Source: Clostridium_AI sp964409685
Lineage (GTDB): Bacteria; Bacillota; Clostridia; Lachnospirales; Lachnospiraceae
DNA: 64,000 nucleotides
Assembly: GCA_964409685.1 (NCBI GenBank)
Contig: CAYPEJ010000001.1
Coordinates: 248,001 to 312,000 of the forward strand
Direction: 5' to 3'
The position numbers and the translations under genes were made by a program. Position 1 is the stretch's first letter; every line of letters starts with the position of its first letter. The notes beneath the pieces were generated by a model. The model ran no database searches. It worked only from the letters and a program-made list of their open reading frames with translations, and was not told where the DNA came from. Below are positions 27,565-36,603 of this stretch, piece by piece.

Positions 27565-28311
27565 TTATGCTTCTTCATCAGATGGAGCAGCAGCTTCATC
27601 CTCTTCTTCTCTGTGATTAATGGTTAATACATCGGTAAGTTTTAACTGATCAACTAAATGATCAAAAATATAGTGGCATCCGATAGGTGTGTCATGAGAA
27701 TAGGCATTGATAATGTTGATAAACATTCCTGCGTACATTTTTGTTTCTTTGCTAAATACAGCAACTTCTTTTTGAAGTGCTCTTGCTTTTTTTGTGTCAT
27801 ACTCAAAATATATTCTTGCGATTTGAGCAGCATATATGTATTCTGCATATTTCTTATCAAATGATGTGATAGGCAGTTTATTTTCAGTGAAATAGCGGAA
27901 ACGGAAATGTAACTCTGTGTAAAGTGCTTCTAATGCTTTTTCATCTTTTGGATAACCATTGCTTTTTAAAACATGGTTTGCATACATACTTAATACAATA
28001 CTATTAACCGCTGATGCTAATTCAGCAGATTCTTTATCTTCTAGAATCAGACTTGTAACAAAAGGAAATTTCTCTTCCATCTGCACGCAATGGCAGAACT
28101 GTTTAATAAATGCACTCTCAGCATTTGGACCTAGAGCATCTGGATTGATATAGATAGGATAACAACTTGGGTCATCGAATACCATAAAGCATGGTCTTTC
28201 CTTATCTTCCGTAATATGTAAAGCGATTGGTTTTTCCTTTTTAAATTGATAAATTGACATTAATCTTTGTGCGACTGGCGATAAGGTTGCTATAAATTCT
28301 TGACTTGTCAT
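27565..28311 (-). CDS. Soluble protein of unknown function
   Basis: 248 residues, no membrane segment, no recognised family. It has a hydrophobic alpha/beta N-terminal half (HITEDKERPCFMVFDDPSC), a central helical part and a strongly acidic tail (EEEDEAAAPSDEEA). GAAGGGGTG lies before the start. It stands alone, divergent from the deacetylase gene and with its own terminator. Confidence 0.7.
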   Translation of the reverse strand: MTSQEFIATLSPVAQRLMSIYQFKKEKPIALHITEDKERPCFMVFDDPSCYPIYINPDALGPNAESAFIKQFCHCVQMEEKFPFVTSLILEDKESAELASAVNSIVLSMYANHVLKSNGYPKDEKALEALYTELHFRFRYFTENKLPITSFDKKYAEYIYAAQIARIYFEYDTKKARALQKEVAVFSKETKMYAGMFINIINAYSHDTPIGCHYIFDHLVDQLKLTDVLTINHREEEDEAAAPSDEEA

Positions 28312-28512
28312 TATTTACACCCCTTCTTTAGTTATCGTAGTTTTGACTGGTGTTACAAAACTTAGTTCAATTTTACCGTAAATCTGAAAATGTGTAAATG
28401 ATTTTTTTGCAACATGTTACAAAATTCGTGGTATAAGTAAGCTAAGCTTGGATAAATAATTGGAATAGTATAAAAGAAAGTGAAATATACTTGTAACAAT
28501 TAGAATCTTTAG

Positions 28513-29307
28513 GTGAAAATGTTGAATATTGAAGTGGAAAAAGAAAAGATAAGAAAGTTAATCAAAGGCGCAGTATTAGGGCTTTCTATTGCCTTACTAT
28601 TAGGATGTGGCATTTTGTATGGGCCAAAAGCAGTACAAACATTTCAACCGACCAAAGAAGAAAAGAAAGTTCCGATTACATCCGTTCAATGTGATGAGAA
28701 AAAAGTTGCACTAAGCTTTGATGTATCGGGGAAAAATGAAGATATCCAAGATATTTTAGAAGTGTTACGTGTACATAGTATCCAAGGTTCTTTCTTTTTA
28801 ACTGGTGATTGGGTTAGTAAGTACCCAGATGATGTGAAGAACATGTATGCAGATGGACATGATATTGGGAATCAAAGTGAACATCATACCAATATGTCGC
28901 AGATGACGAAGAACGATTGTATCAAGGAAATCGGTATGCCCCACAATCGAGTAAAAGAACTAACAGGAGAGAGGATGAAATTATTCCGAGCGCCTTATGG
29001 GGAATATAGTGAACAGCTTTTGGATACGATTGAACAAGTTGGTTATTATCCAATTCAATGGAGTATTGACTCCGAAGACTGGAAGGATTACGGAGTTGAT
29101 ACAATTGTAAACCAAGTTTGTAATTCACCAAACTTAGATAATGGAGCTATTATTTTATTTCATAATGGAACGAAATTTACGAAAGAGGCACTAGGTGAAG
29201 TTATTCGTAATTTGCAACATAAAGGTTATCAAATCGTTAAGATTTCGGAATTAATATATGAAAAAGATTATGTAATAGATGAGCACGGTAAACAGTGTAG
29301 AAAATAG
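28513..29307 (+). CDS. Polysaccharide deacetylase-fold protein (PdaB-like)
   Basis: 264 residues with an N-terminal membrane anchor (about 17-37) and a NodB-fold domain: VALSFDVSGKNEDI, FFLTGDWVSKYP, RAPYGEYS, and the late ILFHNGTKF. The first catalytic Asp is kept, but the second position of the usual DD pair is Val and the first His of the HxxxH metal motif is Gln (GNQSEHH). This resembles sporulation PdaB proteins, whose motif is FDISWG, so it may bind metal poorly or act differently. The start is uncertain: GTG 28513, ATG 28519 or TTG 28522, since AGGTG best serves the last. Confidence 0.8.
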   Translation: MKMLNIEVEKEKIRKLIKGAVLGLSIALLLGCGILYGPKAVQTFQPTKEEKKVPITSVQCDEKKVALSFDVSGKNEDIQDILEVLRVHSIQGSFFLTGDWVSKYPDDVKNMYADGHDIGNQSEHHTNMSQMTKNDCIKEIGMPHNRVKELTGERMKLFRAPYGEYSEQLLDTIEQVGYYPIQWSIDSEDWKDYGVDTIVNQVCNSPNLDNGAIILFHNGTKFTKEALGEVIRNLQHKGYQIVKISELIYEKDYVIDEHGKQCRK

Positions 29308-29412
29308 TTTTCATTTTGAGTCAAGAGTGCTATCGTATAGAAGGTATTTTTGATAAAACATAAAATCCTGTCTATTTACCCATACTAATGAGAGTAGATA
29401 GGAGTGATGATT

Positions 29413-29850
29413 ATGGCAAATGAAGATACCATTCATTTACTAAAAGAATGTAACGCAGGCGTTAAAATGGCAAATAAGGGCTTTGATGAAGTCATTGACC
29501 GTGTCAAAGATTCAAAAATGCGAGAACAACTAGAAGAATCTAAAAAGAAACATCAAGAAATCGAAGAAAAAACAGAATCTCGTTTAAAAGAGTATGGTCA
29601 AGAAGACAAAGAACCAGGTAAAATGGCAACAGCTATGTCTTGGATGAAAATCAATGGAAAACTAGCCATTGAACCAACAGACAGTGAAATTGCCAGTTTA
29701 ATGATTGATGGATGTAACATGGGAATTCAGTCCATTAGTCGATATTTAAACAAATATCCAGCAGCCGATGAAGAAGTAAAAAAGATGGTCGACGACATCG
29801 TAAAACTGGAACAAAAGCTTATGGATGAGTTACGTTTTTATTTGAACTAA
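29413..29850 (+). CDS. Ferritin-like helical bundle protein (DUF2383-like)
   Basis: 145 residues, all helical, with a four-helix pattern and charged heptads (EESKKKHQEIEEKTESRL; SLMIDGCNMGIQSISRYL). Similar short proteins are annotated as DUF2383/ferritin-like with no proven role. The start is taken at ATG 29413, nine bases after AGGAG; upstream GTG and ATG codons are too close to it. A nested hairpin ends the unit. Confidence 0.75.
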   Translation: MANEDTIHLLKECNAGVKMANKGFDEVIDRVKDSKMREQLEESKKKHQEIEEKTESRLKEYGQEDKEPGKMATAMSWMKINGKLAIEPTDSEIASLMIDGCNMGIQSISRYLNKYPAADEEVKKMVDDIVKLEQKLMDELRFYLN

Positions 29851-29876
29851 ATGTTATCCTATTATTAGTAGGAGAT

Positions 29877-29946
29877 AAAAAGTCATTATTAAGTATTCAC
29901 CCTTACGACATATTCAACTAAGGATGAAATACGATAATGGCTTTTT
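29877..29946 (+). terminator. Long nested terminator hairpin
   Basis: AAAAAGTCATTAT (29877-29889) pairs with ATAATGGCTTTTT (29934-29946); an inner GTATTCA..CCTTA / TAAGG..TGAAATAC stem fills most of the loop. Confidence 0.75.
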
Positions 29947-30028
29947 CTTTTCATCAAAATCTGTTATCATAAAGAGGTTGAACACATATTGTTCATGAAA
30001 TTTTGTTAAAATGAAAAAGGATAGAATT

Positions 30029-31468
30029 ATGACACAGAATACATTTTCAAGATATCCATTAGGTGAAGAGATTCTTGAAGCATTAAACATGTTACAATAC
30101 AAAGCACCGACAAAGGTACAAGAACTGGTAATCCCACTTGCATTAGAGGAAAAAGATTTAGTGGTTAAATCTAAGACAGGAAGTGGGAAAACAGCAGCAT
30201 TTGGAATTCCATTATGCGAAAAAGTAAATTGGGAAGAAAATCACCCACAGGCAATTGTGCTAGAACCTACAAGAGAATTAGCAGTTCAAGTAAGTGACGA
30301 ACTATTTCGTATCGGAAGAAGAAAGCGTTTAAAAGTACCAGCTGTATTTGGTGGATTTCCAATCGACAAACAGATGCGTACTGTAAAACAGAAATCCCAC
30401 ATCGTAGTAGGAACACCAGGTAGAACCTTAGACTTAATCGAAAGAGAAGCATTAAAATTAGATAAAGTAAGATATCTGGTTATCGACGAAGCAGATTTAA
30501 TGTTGGATATGGGATTTTTAGACGATGTAAAACGTGTTATTGAAATGCTGCCAGAACGAAAAGTTACTATGCTATTTTCAGCCACAATAGATGAAAATGT
30601 ACAGCAACTCAGCAAGGATTACATGACCAATCCAGAAGAGATTTTCTTAGAAAGTAAGACTCTAACAGTAGACCAGATTGAACAAACAGGATATTTCGTT
30701 GAAAATGAAGAAAAGTTTCCATTGCTTATGGATGTTCTGATTCATGAAAATCCACAAAGTTGTATGATTTTCTGTGCTACAAGAGACATGGTAAATGTAT
30801 TGTATCGTCAACTTCGTAAAGCAAAAGTTCGTTGTTGTATGTTACATGGTTTAGTGGATCAAAAAGAACGTTTACGAACCATAGAGGATTTCCGAGAAGG
30901 AAGATTTTTTTACTTAATTGCAACAGAAGTTGCGGCAAGAGGAATTGATTTTGATAATATTACACATGTGATTAATTATGATTTCCCAACAAGTAAAGAA
31001 TCTTATGTACATCGAATCGGAAGAACTGGTAGAAATGGAAAGTCTGGAAAGGCAATTAGTTTTATCCAGTCAGATGAAAAGAAAATGTTACGTTCCGTTG
31101 AATCATATACAAATGTAGCAATTCGCATAGAAGAGCATATTGATTTTGAAAACAAAGAAGAGGAGGAAAAACAATTCCGCAGAAAGCAACAAGAAAAAAT
31201 GAAGCCAAAAGTAGGAAAAGGCGTTGCTGTGCAAAAAGATATCACAAAACTTTGCATTGGCGGAGGAAGAAAATCCAAACTTCGAGCAGGCGATATCGTG
31301 GGAACGATATGTAGTGTGGATGGGGTCACAGCCGATGATATCGGTGTTATTGATGTACGTGACAGTATCACATACGTTGAAATTCTTAATCATAAAGGTA
31401 AAGTGGTTTTTGAACAATTACAAGAGAGAACCATTAAAGGAAAGGTAAGAAAGGTGAAGATGAGATGA
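30029..31468 (+). CDS. dbpA: DEAD-box RNA helicase, DbpA/YxiN type
   Basis: A 479-residue ATP-dependent RNA helicase. Motifs: Q-motif YKAPTKVQE, KTGSGKTAAF, PTRELA, DEAD within VIDEADLMLDMGF, SAT, and HRIGRTGR. The C-terminal ~75 residues (KLCIGGGRKSKLRAGDIVGT...) are the DbpA RNA-binding domain, known in the family to recognise 23S rRNA hairpin 92 during large-subunit assembly. The start is ATG 30029, preceded by AAAGGA; the ATG at 30011 lacks a ribosome site. The stop overlaps the cyclophilin start by 4 bases. Confidence 0.93.
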   Translation: MTQNTFSRYPLGEEILEALNMLQYKAPTKVQELVIPLALEEKDLVVKSKTGSGKTAAFGIPLCEKVNWEENHPQAIVLEPTRELAVQVSDELFRIGRRKRLKVPAVFGGFPIDKQMRTVKQKSHIVVGTPGRTLDLIEREALKLDKVRYLVIDEADLMLDMGFLDDVKRVIEMLPERKVTMLFSATIDENVQQLSKDYMTNPEEIFLESKTLTVDQIEQTGYFVENEEKFPLLMDVLIHENPQSCMIFCATRDMVNVLYRQLRKAKVRCCMLHGLVDQKERLRTIEDFREGRFFYLIATEVAARGIDFDNITHVINYDFPTSKESYVHRIGRTGRNGKSGKAISFIQSDEKKMLRSVESYTNVAIRIEEHIDFENKEEEEKQFRRKQQEKMKPKVGKGVAVQKDITKLCIGGGRKSKLRAGDIVGTICSVDGVTADDIGVIDVRDSITYVEILNHKGKVVFEQLQERTIKGKVRKVKMR

Positions 31469-32307
31469 TAAGAAAGAAATTATTAGCATTAGGTTGCGCA
31501 TTTGCATTAACAGTAGGTTTAACTGCATGTGGAAGTTCAGAAGATAATTCTAATACAGGACAAGTAGATGTAACAGTAACAGACGATGCAGGTCAAACAA
31601 CTGAACCAACACAAGAAGCAGACAACAGTGCAAGTGCAGAAGAAGCACAGACAGCGAAAGTAAGTCAATTAGCTGGACCACAAAAAGGTGAAACAGTAGC
31701 GACATTTCATATCAAAGATTATGGTGATATTAAAGTGCATTTCTTCCCAGATGCAGCACCAAAAGCAGTGGAAAACTTTGTATCTCTTGCAAAAGCAGGT
31801 TACTATGATGGTGTAACATTCCATCGTGTAATCAATGATTTTATGATTCAAGGTGGAGACCCACAAGGAAATGGCACAGGTGGCGAAAGTGTTTGGGGAC
31901 AAGACTTTGAAGATGAAATCAATGCTTACCTAATTCCATTACGTGGTGCACTTTGTATGGCAAATGCAGGTGGCGGTAATACAAATGGAAGCCAGTTCTT
32001 TATTGTACAAGATGATTCTGTAGATAGTACTGATACACAGCAATTGAAAGATCAATTAGCGTATTATGTGGATACGTATAAGAATCAGACAGGTTTGACA
32101 TTATCTGCGTATGATGACAGTGTAATTGAGAATTATAAAGAAGTTGGTGGATGTTTATACCTAAGTGGTGGTTATACTGTATTTGGTCAAGTGTATGAAG
32201 GTCTAGATGTAGTGGACCAGATTGCAGTAACAGCAACAGATGGAAATGATAAACCATTAGAAAGTGTTGTAATTGAATCTATTGATGTTTCTACTTATGA
32301 AGGATAG
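31465..32307 (+). CDS. Cyclophilin-type peptidyl-prolyl isomerase lipoprotein
   Basis: 280 residues. Lipoprotein signal with lipobox LTAC near residue 20, then a Thr/Gln/Glu-rich spacer and a cyclophilin domain from ~75 (VTFHRVINDFMIQGGDPQGNGTGG; ALCMANAGGGNTNGSQFFIVQ). A ~45-residue insert separates FFIVQ from GYTVFGQV. It would catalyse proline isomerisation in exported proteins at the outer face of the membrane. It overlaps the helicase gene (ATGA), so the two are cotranslated despite unrelated roles. Confidence 0.92.
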   Translation: MIRKKLLALGCAFALTVGLTACGSSEDNSNTGQVDVTVTDDAGQTTEPTQEADNSASAEEAQTAKVSQLAGPQKGETVATFHIKDYGDIKVHFFPDAAPKAVENFVSLAKAGYYDGVTFHRVINDFMIQGGDPQGNGTGGESVWGQDFEDEINAYLIPLRGALCMANAGGGNTNGSQFFIVQDDSVDSTDTQQLKDQLAYYVDTYKNQTGLTLSAYDDSVIENYKEVGGCLYLSGGYTVFGQVYEGLDVVDQIAVTATDGNDKPLESVVIESIDVSTYEG

Positions 32308-32322
32308 ATAAAGAATAGAATT

Positions 32323-32356
32323 AAAGTGTAGGTTTATTGTGGGCCTACACTTTTTT
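32323..32356 (+). terminator. Terminator after the cyclophilin gene
   Basis: AAAGTGTAGG (32323-32332) / CCTACACTTT (32344-32353) with T6. Confidence 0.92.
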
Positions 32357-32383
32357 GTTAAAATATGTATGAGAAAATTATTT

Positions 32384-32412
32384 TTGACAAGTATATATAA
32401 TAGGCATAAAAT
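32384..32412 (+). promoter_or_regulatory. Promoter of the ATPase/TOPRIM pair
   Basis: TTGACA (32384-32389), a 17-bp spacer and TAAAAT (32407-32412). It lies between a strong terminator and the ATPase gene, so the pair is an independent unit. Confidence 0.75.
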
Positions 32413-32445
32413 GTGTATAACATGTTTATTTAGGAGCGATGTAAA

Positions 32446-33579
32446 ATGATATATCTTAGTGATTTATTCGTGGAGCAATTTAGAGGAATAAAGGATTTAG
32501 AAGTAAAAAATCTTGGAAACGTAAATTTAATAGTTGGAGACAATAATAGCGGAAAAACAAGTGTATTAGAAGCTATTATGCTGTTGAGAAATGTTAAGGA
32601 AATCTCTAATATATTAAATGTTGCTCGATTGAGAGTTAGTACGGCATATTCTCCATTTAGACAGAGTATGTATGATGATTTTATTTATTTGTTTAATCAG
32701 CAAGAGAATGAGAAATTAATAGCTGTTCAGGGTACAATTAATGAGGAAACAATTGGACTAACCCTACATGGAAAAATTGAAAATGTAATGGTTGATTATA
32801 GAGAGTTAAATGAAAATGATGGAAGAATGATGGAACACCATTCTTTAGAAAACACATACGAGGAAAGGATTATATCTGAATTTCAAGGCTCATTGGATAA
32901 CTATAGTGCTAATCAAAAGGCAAGTGAAAATGTGAAAATAAACCAGTTTACCAAGTTGACTGGAATGAATGTAGGGATGCCATCAATTGTAGAAATGACT
33001 TATGTTTCACCTACAGAACATGCATTTCGAAATATTTTTTATTCTATTTTGAAAAACGATGATTTTAAACAGATTGTTTTGCAAGTGATACAAATTTTTG
33101 ATCAAGACATAGAAGATTTACTTTACTTAACAAATGAACAGACATCACGTCCAGTAGAATATTTGAAACATAAGAAGTTAGGAAATATGCCAATTACAAC
33201 ATATGGTGATGGTGTTCGAAAAGTGATACTATTAGCGAATAGTATCGTAAAATCCATAGGAGGAATCTTACTCATAGATGAAATTGAAACGGCGATACAT
33301 GCCAGTTATTATGATGATATTTTTTCGTTTGTTATAAAAGCGTGTAAGCAGTTTAATATACAATTATTTGCCACAACGCATAGTATTGAAGCTGTTGATG
33401 GATTTTTAGCTACGCAATACGATAAAGATAGTGATGTATACGATCAAGAGAATGACGACTTAATACGTGTAATCACATTTCGAAAAAGCGCTGAAAAGAA
33501 TACGACAGATGCGCGTGTATTAACAGGTGAACAAGTGTACAGAAAACGAGAAAAGTTTGGATTTGAGGTGCGAGAGTGA
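32446..33579 (+). CDS. OLD/RecF-like AAA ATPase, first gene of a split ATPase-TOPRIM pair
   Basis: A 377-residue ATPase: Walker A GDNNSGKT near residues 25-32, a Q-loop/signature region in TTYGDGVRKVILLANSIV, Walker B GGILLIDEIETAIH, and a switch His in ATTHSIEAV. The N-terminal LSDLFVEQFRGIKDLEV opening is typical of OLD-family and AriA-type ATPases. It lacks the C-terminal TOPRIM half found in fused OLD proteins; that half is supplied by the next gene, which overlaps by 4 bases. The likely role is a sensor and effector-control subunit of an anti-phage system (inference from architecture). Confidence 0.85.
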   Translation: MIYLSDLFVEQFRGIKDLEVKNLGNVNLIVGDNNSGKTSVLEAIMLLRNVKEISNILNVARLRVSTAYSPFRQSMYDDFIYLFNQQENEKLIAVQGTINEETIGLTLHGKIENVMVDYRELNENDGRMMEHHSLENTYEERIISEFQGSLDNYSANQKASENVKINQFTKLTGMNVGMPSIVEMTYVSPTEHAFRNIFYSILKNDDFKQIVLQVIQIFDQDIEDLLYLTNEQTSRPVEYLKHKKLGNMPITTYGDGVRKVILLANSIVKSIGGILLIDEIETAIHASYYDDIFSFVIKACKQFNIQLFATTHSIEAVDGFLATQYDKDSDVYDQENDDLIRVITFRKSAEKNTTDARVLTGEQVYRKREKFGFEVRE

Positions 33580-34310
33580 ATAGTATTTTATTATGTGAGG
33601 GAAAAACAGATGCAGTGCTAATAAGTTATTATTTAGGTAGAATGTATGGGTGGAGATATGAAAAAAATCCACCTAAACCATATAAAAAACTACATTTGGA
33701 GGAAAATCAAAATGCAGACTGGTATAAGAAAGATAATAATCATTTATTGATTTTTGCAGTAGGTGGAAAAGACAATTTTGAAAAGGTTATTTATGAGTAT
33801 ATCCTAGAATGGCTTGTCGAATATAAACAAGAAGAATCGTTTCAAAAGCTTGTTATTGTACAAGATAGTGATAATTATTCTATTAATGAAATTAGATTAA
33901 GAAATTTAGAATGGTTATCGCCATACATATCAGATATAAAAGCTCAAGATTGGGTGGACAATTCATATTTAGATGCATTTAGTCAACAACATGATATACA
34001 AGTATTGTCAATTGTAATACCAAAAGATAAGCAAGGGGCTTTGGAAACTATGATATTAGATAGTTTTAGAGAAAATGAATATGATAAAAGTATTGTGGAT
34101 AAATGTTGTGACTTTGTTGAAAATATGCGAAGTGAAGCTAGAAGATATATTAAGACAGATAGATTGGAATTAAAAGCAAAATTATCTACTGTATTTGCGA
34201 TACGTTCACCAGAAAAAGTTTTTTCACTATTAGATGAAATAATGAAAGGGATACCATGGGAGAAATCAGAAGTTTTAAAAGAATGTTTTTGCAAGTTAGA
34301 ACATTTATAA
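33576..34310 (+). CDS. TOPRIM-domain protein (DUF3226/DUF4435-like), partner of the ATPase
   Basis: 244 residues with a TOPRIM metal site: E8 in LLCEGKTD and the D97-S-D99 pair in VIVQDSDN, with FAVGGKDNF between. In OLD nucleases and in AriB of PARIS, TOPRIM domains of this kind are the nuclease effector controlled by an ATPase. The C-terminal half is helical and unrecognised. The GTG start (33576) overlaps the ATPase stop (GTGA), and GAGGTG lies upstream within that gene, so the products are made together. Confidence 0.78.
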   Translation: MNSILLCEGKTDAVLISYYLGRMYGWRYEKNPPKPYKKLHLEENQNADWYKKDNNHLLIFAVGGKDNFEKVIYEYILEWLVEYKQEESFQKLVIVQDSDNYSINEIRLRNLEWLSPYISDIKAQDWVDNSYLDAFSQQHDIQVLSIVIPKDKQGALETMILDSFRENEYDKSIVDKCCDFVENMRSEARRYIKTDRLELKAKLSTVFAIRSPEKVFSLLDEIMKGIPWEKSEVLKECFCKLEHL

Positions 34311-34330
34311 TAATATTTGATACATATGAG

Positions 34331-34378
34331 AAACCTCAAATGAGAAAATTTACTCTTCATCATTTGAGGTTTTATTTT
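34331..34378 (+). terminator. Terminator after the ATPase-TOPRIM pair
   Basis: A 13-bp stem (AAACCTCAAATGA at 34331-34343 with 34360-34372) followed by a T-rich run; convergent with the lipoprotein gene. Confidence 0.9.
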
Positions 34379-35388
34379 TATTTCACACGAACAAAATCAT
34401 AAATCCCATAGTTTGCCAAATTAATGCCTTGATAATCCGCGTCATTGGTAGAAGTCTTAGAAATCGCAAAGTTAATCTGATAAACGCCCATTTCGGTTTC
34501 TTCTCCACTTACGAAATATTTCTCAGGTAACAGAACAAGTAAATACCCATTTTGACCCTCGCCAATATTAATGGAAGGAATTTTATTATCACAAATATAA
34601 GTTCCATAATGTACGTTATCCATGGCTTTATCGGAACTACTATACCAATAATAAGTTCCATCTTCCTTTAATTCAAGATACCCTTTATCACCAGCGTCCA
34701 ACTCGCCAACCAATTCTTTCTTAGCAGCCTCTTCACCAGCTGTATTATCTGGAACACTCATCATACAAGTATCTAAAATGGAAATGGCATTGGACTTGTA
34801 CGCTTCAAAATCATCTGCAAGACCTGTATAAGTCACTGTGTACCCATAATAATTTTTTCCATAACATCGTTGGAGATTAATTTGTTTTTCATCTCCTGAG
34901 CCAATTTCATAAGAACATTCGACCCATGTCTCACCATTTACTGTGATTTCCGTAATGTCTTGCAATAACTTAACATCACTATATTGTTGCTTTACCATAT
35001 CCAATGACTTTTGCGCCATGTCCTTTGGTGTCTGATAGGTAGTTTCCTTGGAGCAAACAACACCAATTAGGGCATCTCCACGAGTAAATGCTAAACTAGC
35101 GTCTGCGCTTTGTTCGGCATCATAAACCCATTTATCATTATAAAATAAAACTAAGTCTCCCAAACCAGCTTCGATGTCGTTTTGATTTGGTGAAGTATGT
35201 TTACTTGCTTCAGGTGAGGCACTTGTTTCTTGTGTATGTATAGGATTTTTATCTGGATCCTCAGTAGATTCTTGCGTAGTGGAAGGTGTGACATTAGAAG
35301 CAGGTTTGCTTTCACATGCATTTAAACTGAAAATCATAATAGTTGAAAGTAATAATGCTGTCAATTTCTTCGATGAAAATTTTCTCAT
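34378..35388 (-). CDS. Lipoprotein of unknown function
   Basis: 336 residues. Lipobox SLNAC at ~21-25 after a short basic, hydrophobic signal; then a Ser/Thr/Pro/Glu-rich linker to ~70. Two beta-rich regions follow (about 75-215 and 230-336), the second with repeated Tyr/Gly turns (GYLELKEDGTYYWY). No family is recognised. It is probably attached to the outer membrane face. It is monocistronic and convergent with the TOPRIM gene. Confidence 0.78.
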   Translation of the reverse strand: MRKFSSKKLTALLLSTIMIFSLNACESKPASNVTPSTTQESTEDPDKNPIHTQETSASPEASKHTSPNQNDIEAGLGDLVLFYNDKWVYDAEQSADASLAFTRGDALIGVVCSKETTYQTPKDMAQKSLDMVKQQYSDVKLLQDITEITVNGETWVECSYEIGSGDEKQINLQRCYGKNYYGYTVTYTGLADDFEAYKSNAISILDTCMMSVPDNTAGEEAAKKELVGELDAGDKGYLELKEDGTYYWYSSSDKAMDNVHYGTYICDNKIPSINIGEGQNGYLLVLLPEKYFVSGEETEMGVYQINFAISKTSTNDADYQGINLANYGIYDFVRVK

Positions 35389-35623
35389 AGTATTGCACCA
35401 AGCCCTTCAATATTTATTCTCTTGTTAGTATAGTACAAAAAGTTTATTTTCACAATACTTTCTATTATAATAAATACACAAAGTGTCAGAAAATGATAGG
35501 AAAAGAGATGGTTTTACTGTCTAGAATCCAGTATAATAGTACACTGAGAAACGGAAAATGTGCTATTGCAGAAGTAGTGAACTTTAGCAGTAGCATTTTA
35601 GTAGAGAGGTATGGAGGCAAAAG

Positions 35624-36421
35624 ATGAATAAATACGCTATATTCTTTGATATTGACGGAACAATTGTACCAGAAGATAAAGGACCGATTCCAGAGTCTTG
35701 CAAAGAAGCCATTCGTTTGGCAAGAGAAAATGGACACTATACATTTATTAATACAGGAAGAACCTATCCATCTTTGGATCAATTTATTAAAGATTTGCAA
35801 TTTGACGGATATGTGTGTGGATGTGGAACTAATATTTATTTTCAAGAAAAAGAATTGTTTAAACAAGAGCTAGGTCACGAGAAATCGAAAGAACTCGTAG
35901 AAGATTTATTAAAATATCACATTGATGGCATCTTAGAAGGTAAACATAATGTATACTATCGCGAGAAATGTTTACATCCGCAAGTACATAAGATTAAACA
36001 TTCCAGAGACCATTTTAATAACTGTGAAGCATTGCAGAAAAAATGGGATGATAGTGAGATAGCATTTGATAAGTTAGCATTGTGGACAGTAGAAGGTAGT
36101 GATTTCGCAACATTTCGCAGCAAATATGAACATGAATTTGAATTTATCAAAAGGGATGTAGACTTCTTCGAATTAGTTCCACTTGGATTCTCAAAAGCAT
36201 CTGGAATGGAATTTCTATCGAGATACTTAGATATTCCAGTGGAACGAATGATTGCTATTGGAGATAGCACCAATGACATTTCCATGTTAGATTATGCGGG
36301 AATTAGTATTGCAATGGGAAATAGTAATCCATATCTTTTTGACAAAGTAACGTATGTAACCACCGATATCTATGAGGATGGAATTTATAAGGCATTGGAG
36401 CATTACAATATTATCGGATAA
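35624..36421 (+). CDS. HAD-superfamily Cof-type phosphatase
   Basis: 265 residues. HAD motif I FFDIDGT with both catalytic aspartates, a C2B cap, motif III Lys in FSKASGMEF and motif IV GDSTNDISML. Relatives dephosphorylate sugar phosphates, flavin precursors or nucleotides; the substrate cannot be read. GGAGG is placed before ATG 35624. It is unrelated to the divergent lipoprotein. Confidence 0.9.
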   Translation: MNKYAIFFDIDGTIVPEDKGPIPESCKEAIRLARENGHYTFINTGRTYPSLDQFIKDLQFDGYVCGCGTNIYFQEKELFKQELGHEKSKELVEDLLKYHIDGILEGKHNVYYREKCLHPQVHKIKHSRDHFNNCEALQKKWDDSEIAFDKLALWTVEGSDFATFRSKYEHEFEFIKRDVDFFELVPLGFSKASGMEFLSRYLDIPVERMIAIGDSTNDISMLDYAGISIAMGNSNPYLFDKVTYVTTDIYEDGIYKALEHYNIIG

Positions 36422-36451
36422 TTACGGCTGACAATCATGCACTTTGGTGAT

Positions 36452-36480
36452 TTGACAAAAAAAGAAATTCTTGTTAAGAT
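36452..36480 (+). promoter_or_regulatory. Promoter of glnA
   Basis: TTGACA (36452-36457), a 17-bp spacer and TAAGAT (36475-36480). The start near 36487 lies ~115 bases upstream of the coding region. Confidence 0.75.
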
Positions 36481-36490
36481 AGTGTCATAT

Positions 36491-36530
36491 GGGCAAAGTG
36501 GTCTGAGAGAGGGTCATTCTGCCCTTTTTT
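36491..36530 (+). terminator. Leader terminator (attenuator) upstream of glnA
   Basis: GGGCA (36491-36495) pairs with TGCCC (36520-36524), followed by T6. Inside, TGGTCT (36499-36504) and GGGTCA (36511-36516) form a stem with a six-base loop. It lies between the promoter and the gene, so read-through must be regulated or partial. Confidence 0.7.
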
Positions 36531-36603
36531 GATCTAATTTGTATTCACACTTAGAATAAGGGATTTAATAAGTTCAAGATTGATAGGAAAGGGTGCGATA
36601 ATA

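Noticed and set aside
36499..36516. Canonical ANTAR target hairpin
   Set aside because: The six-base loop is GAGAGA, out of register with the A1/G4 rule, and the second hairpin is missing; kept only as a possible finding.
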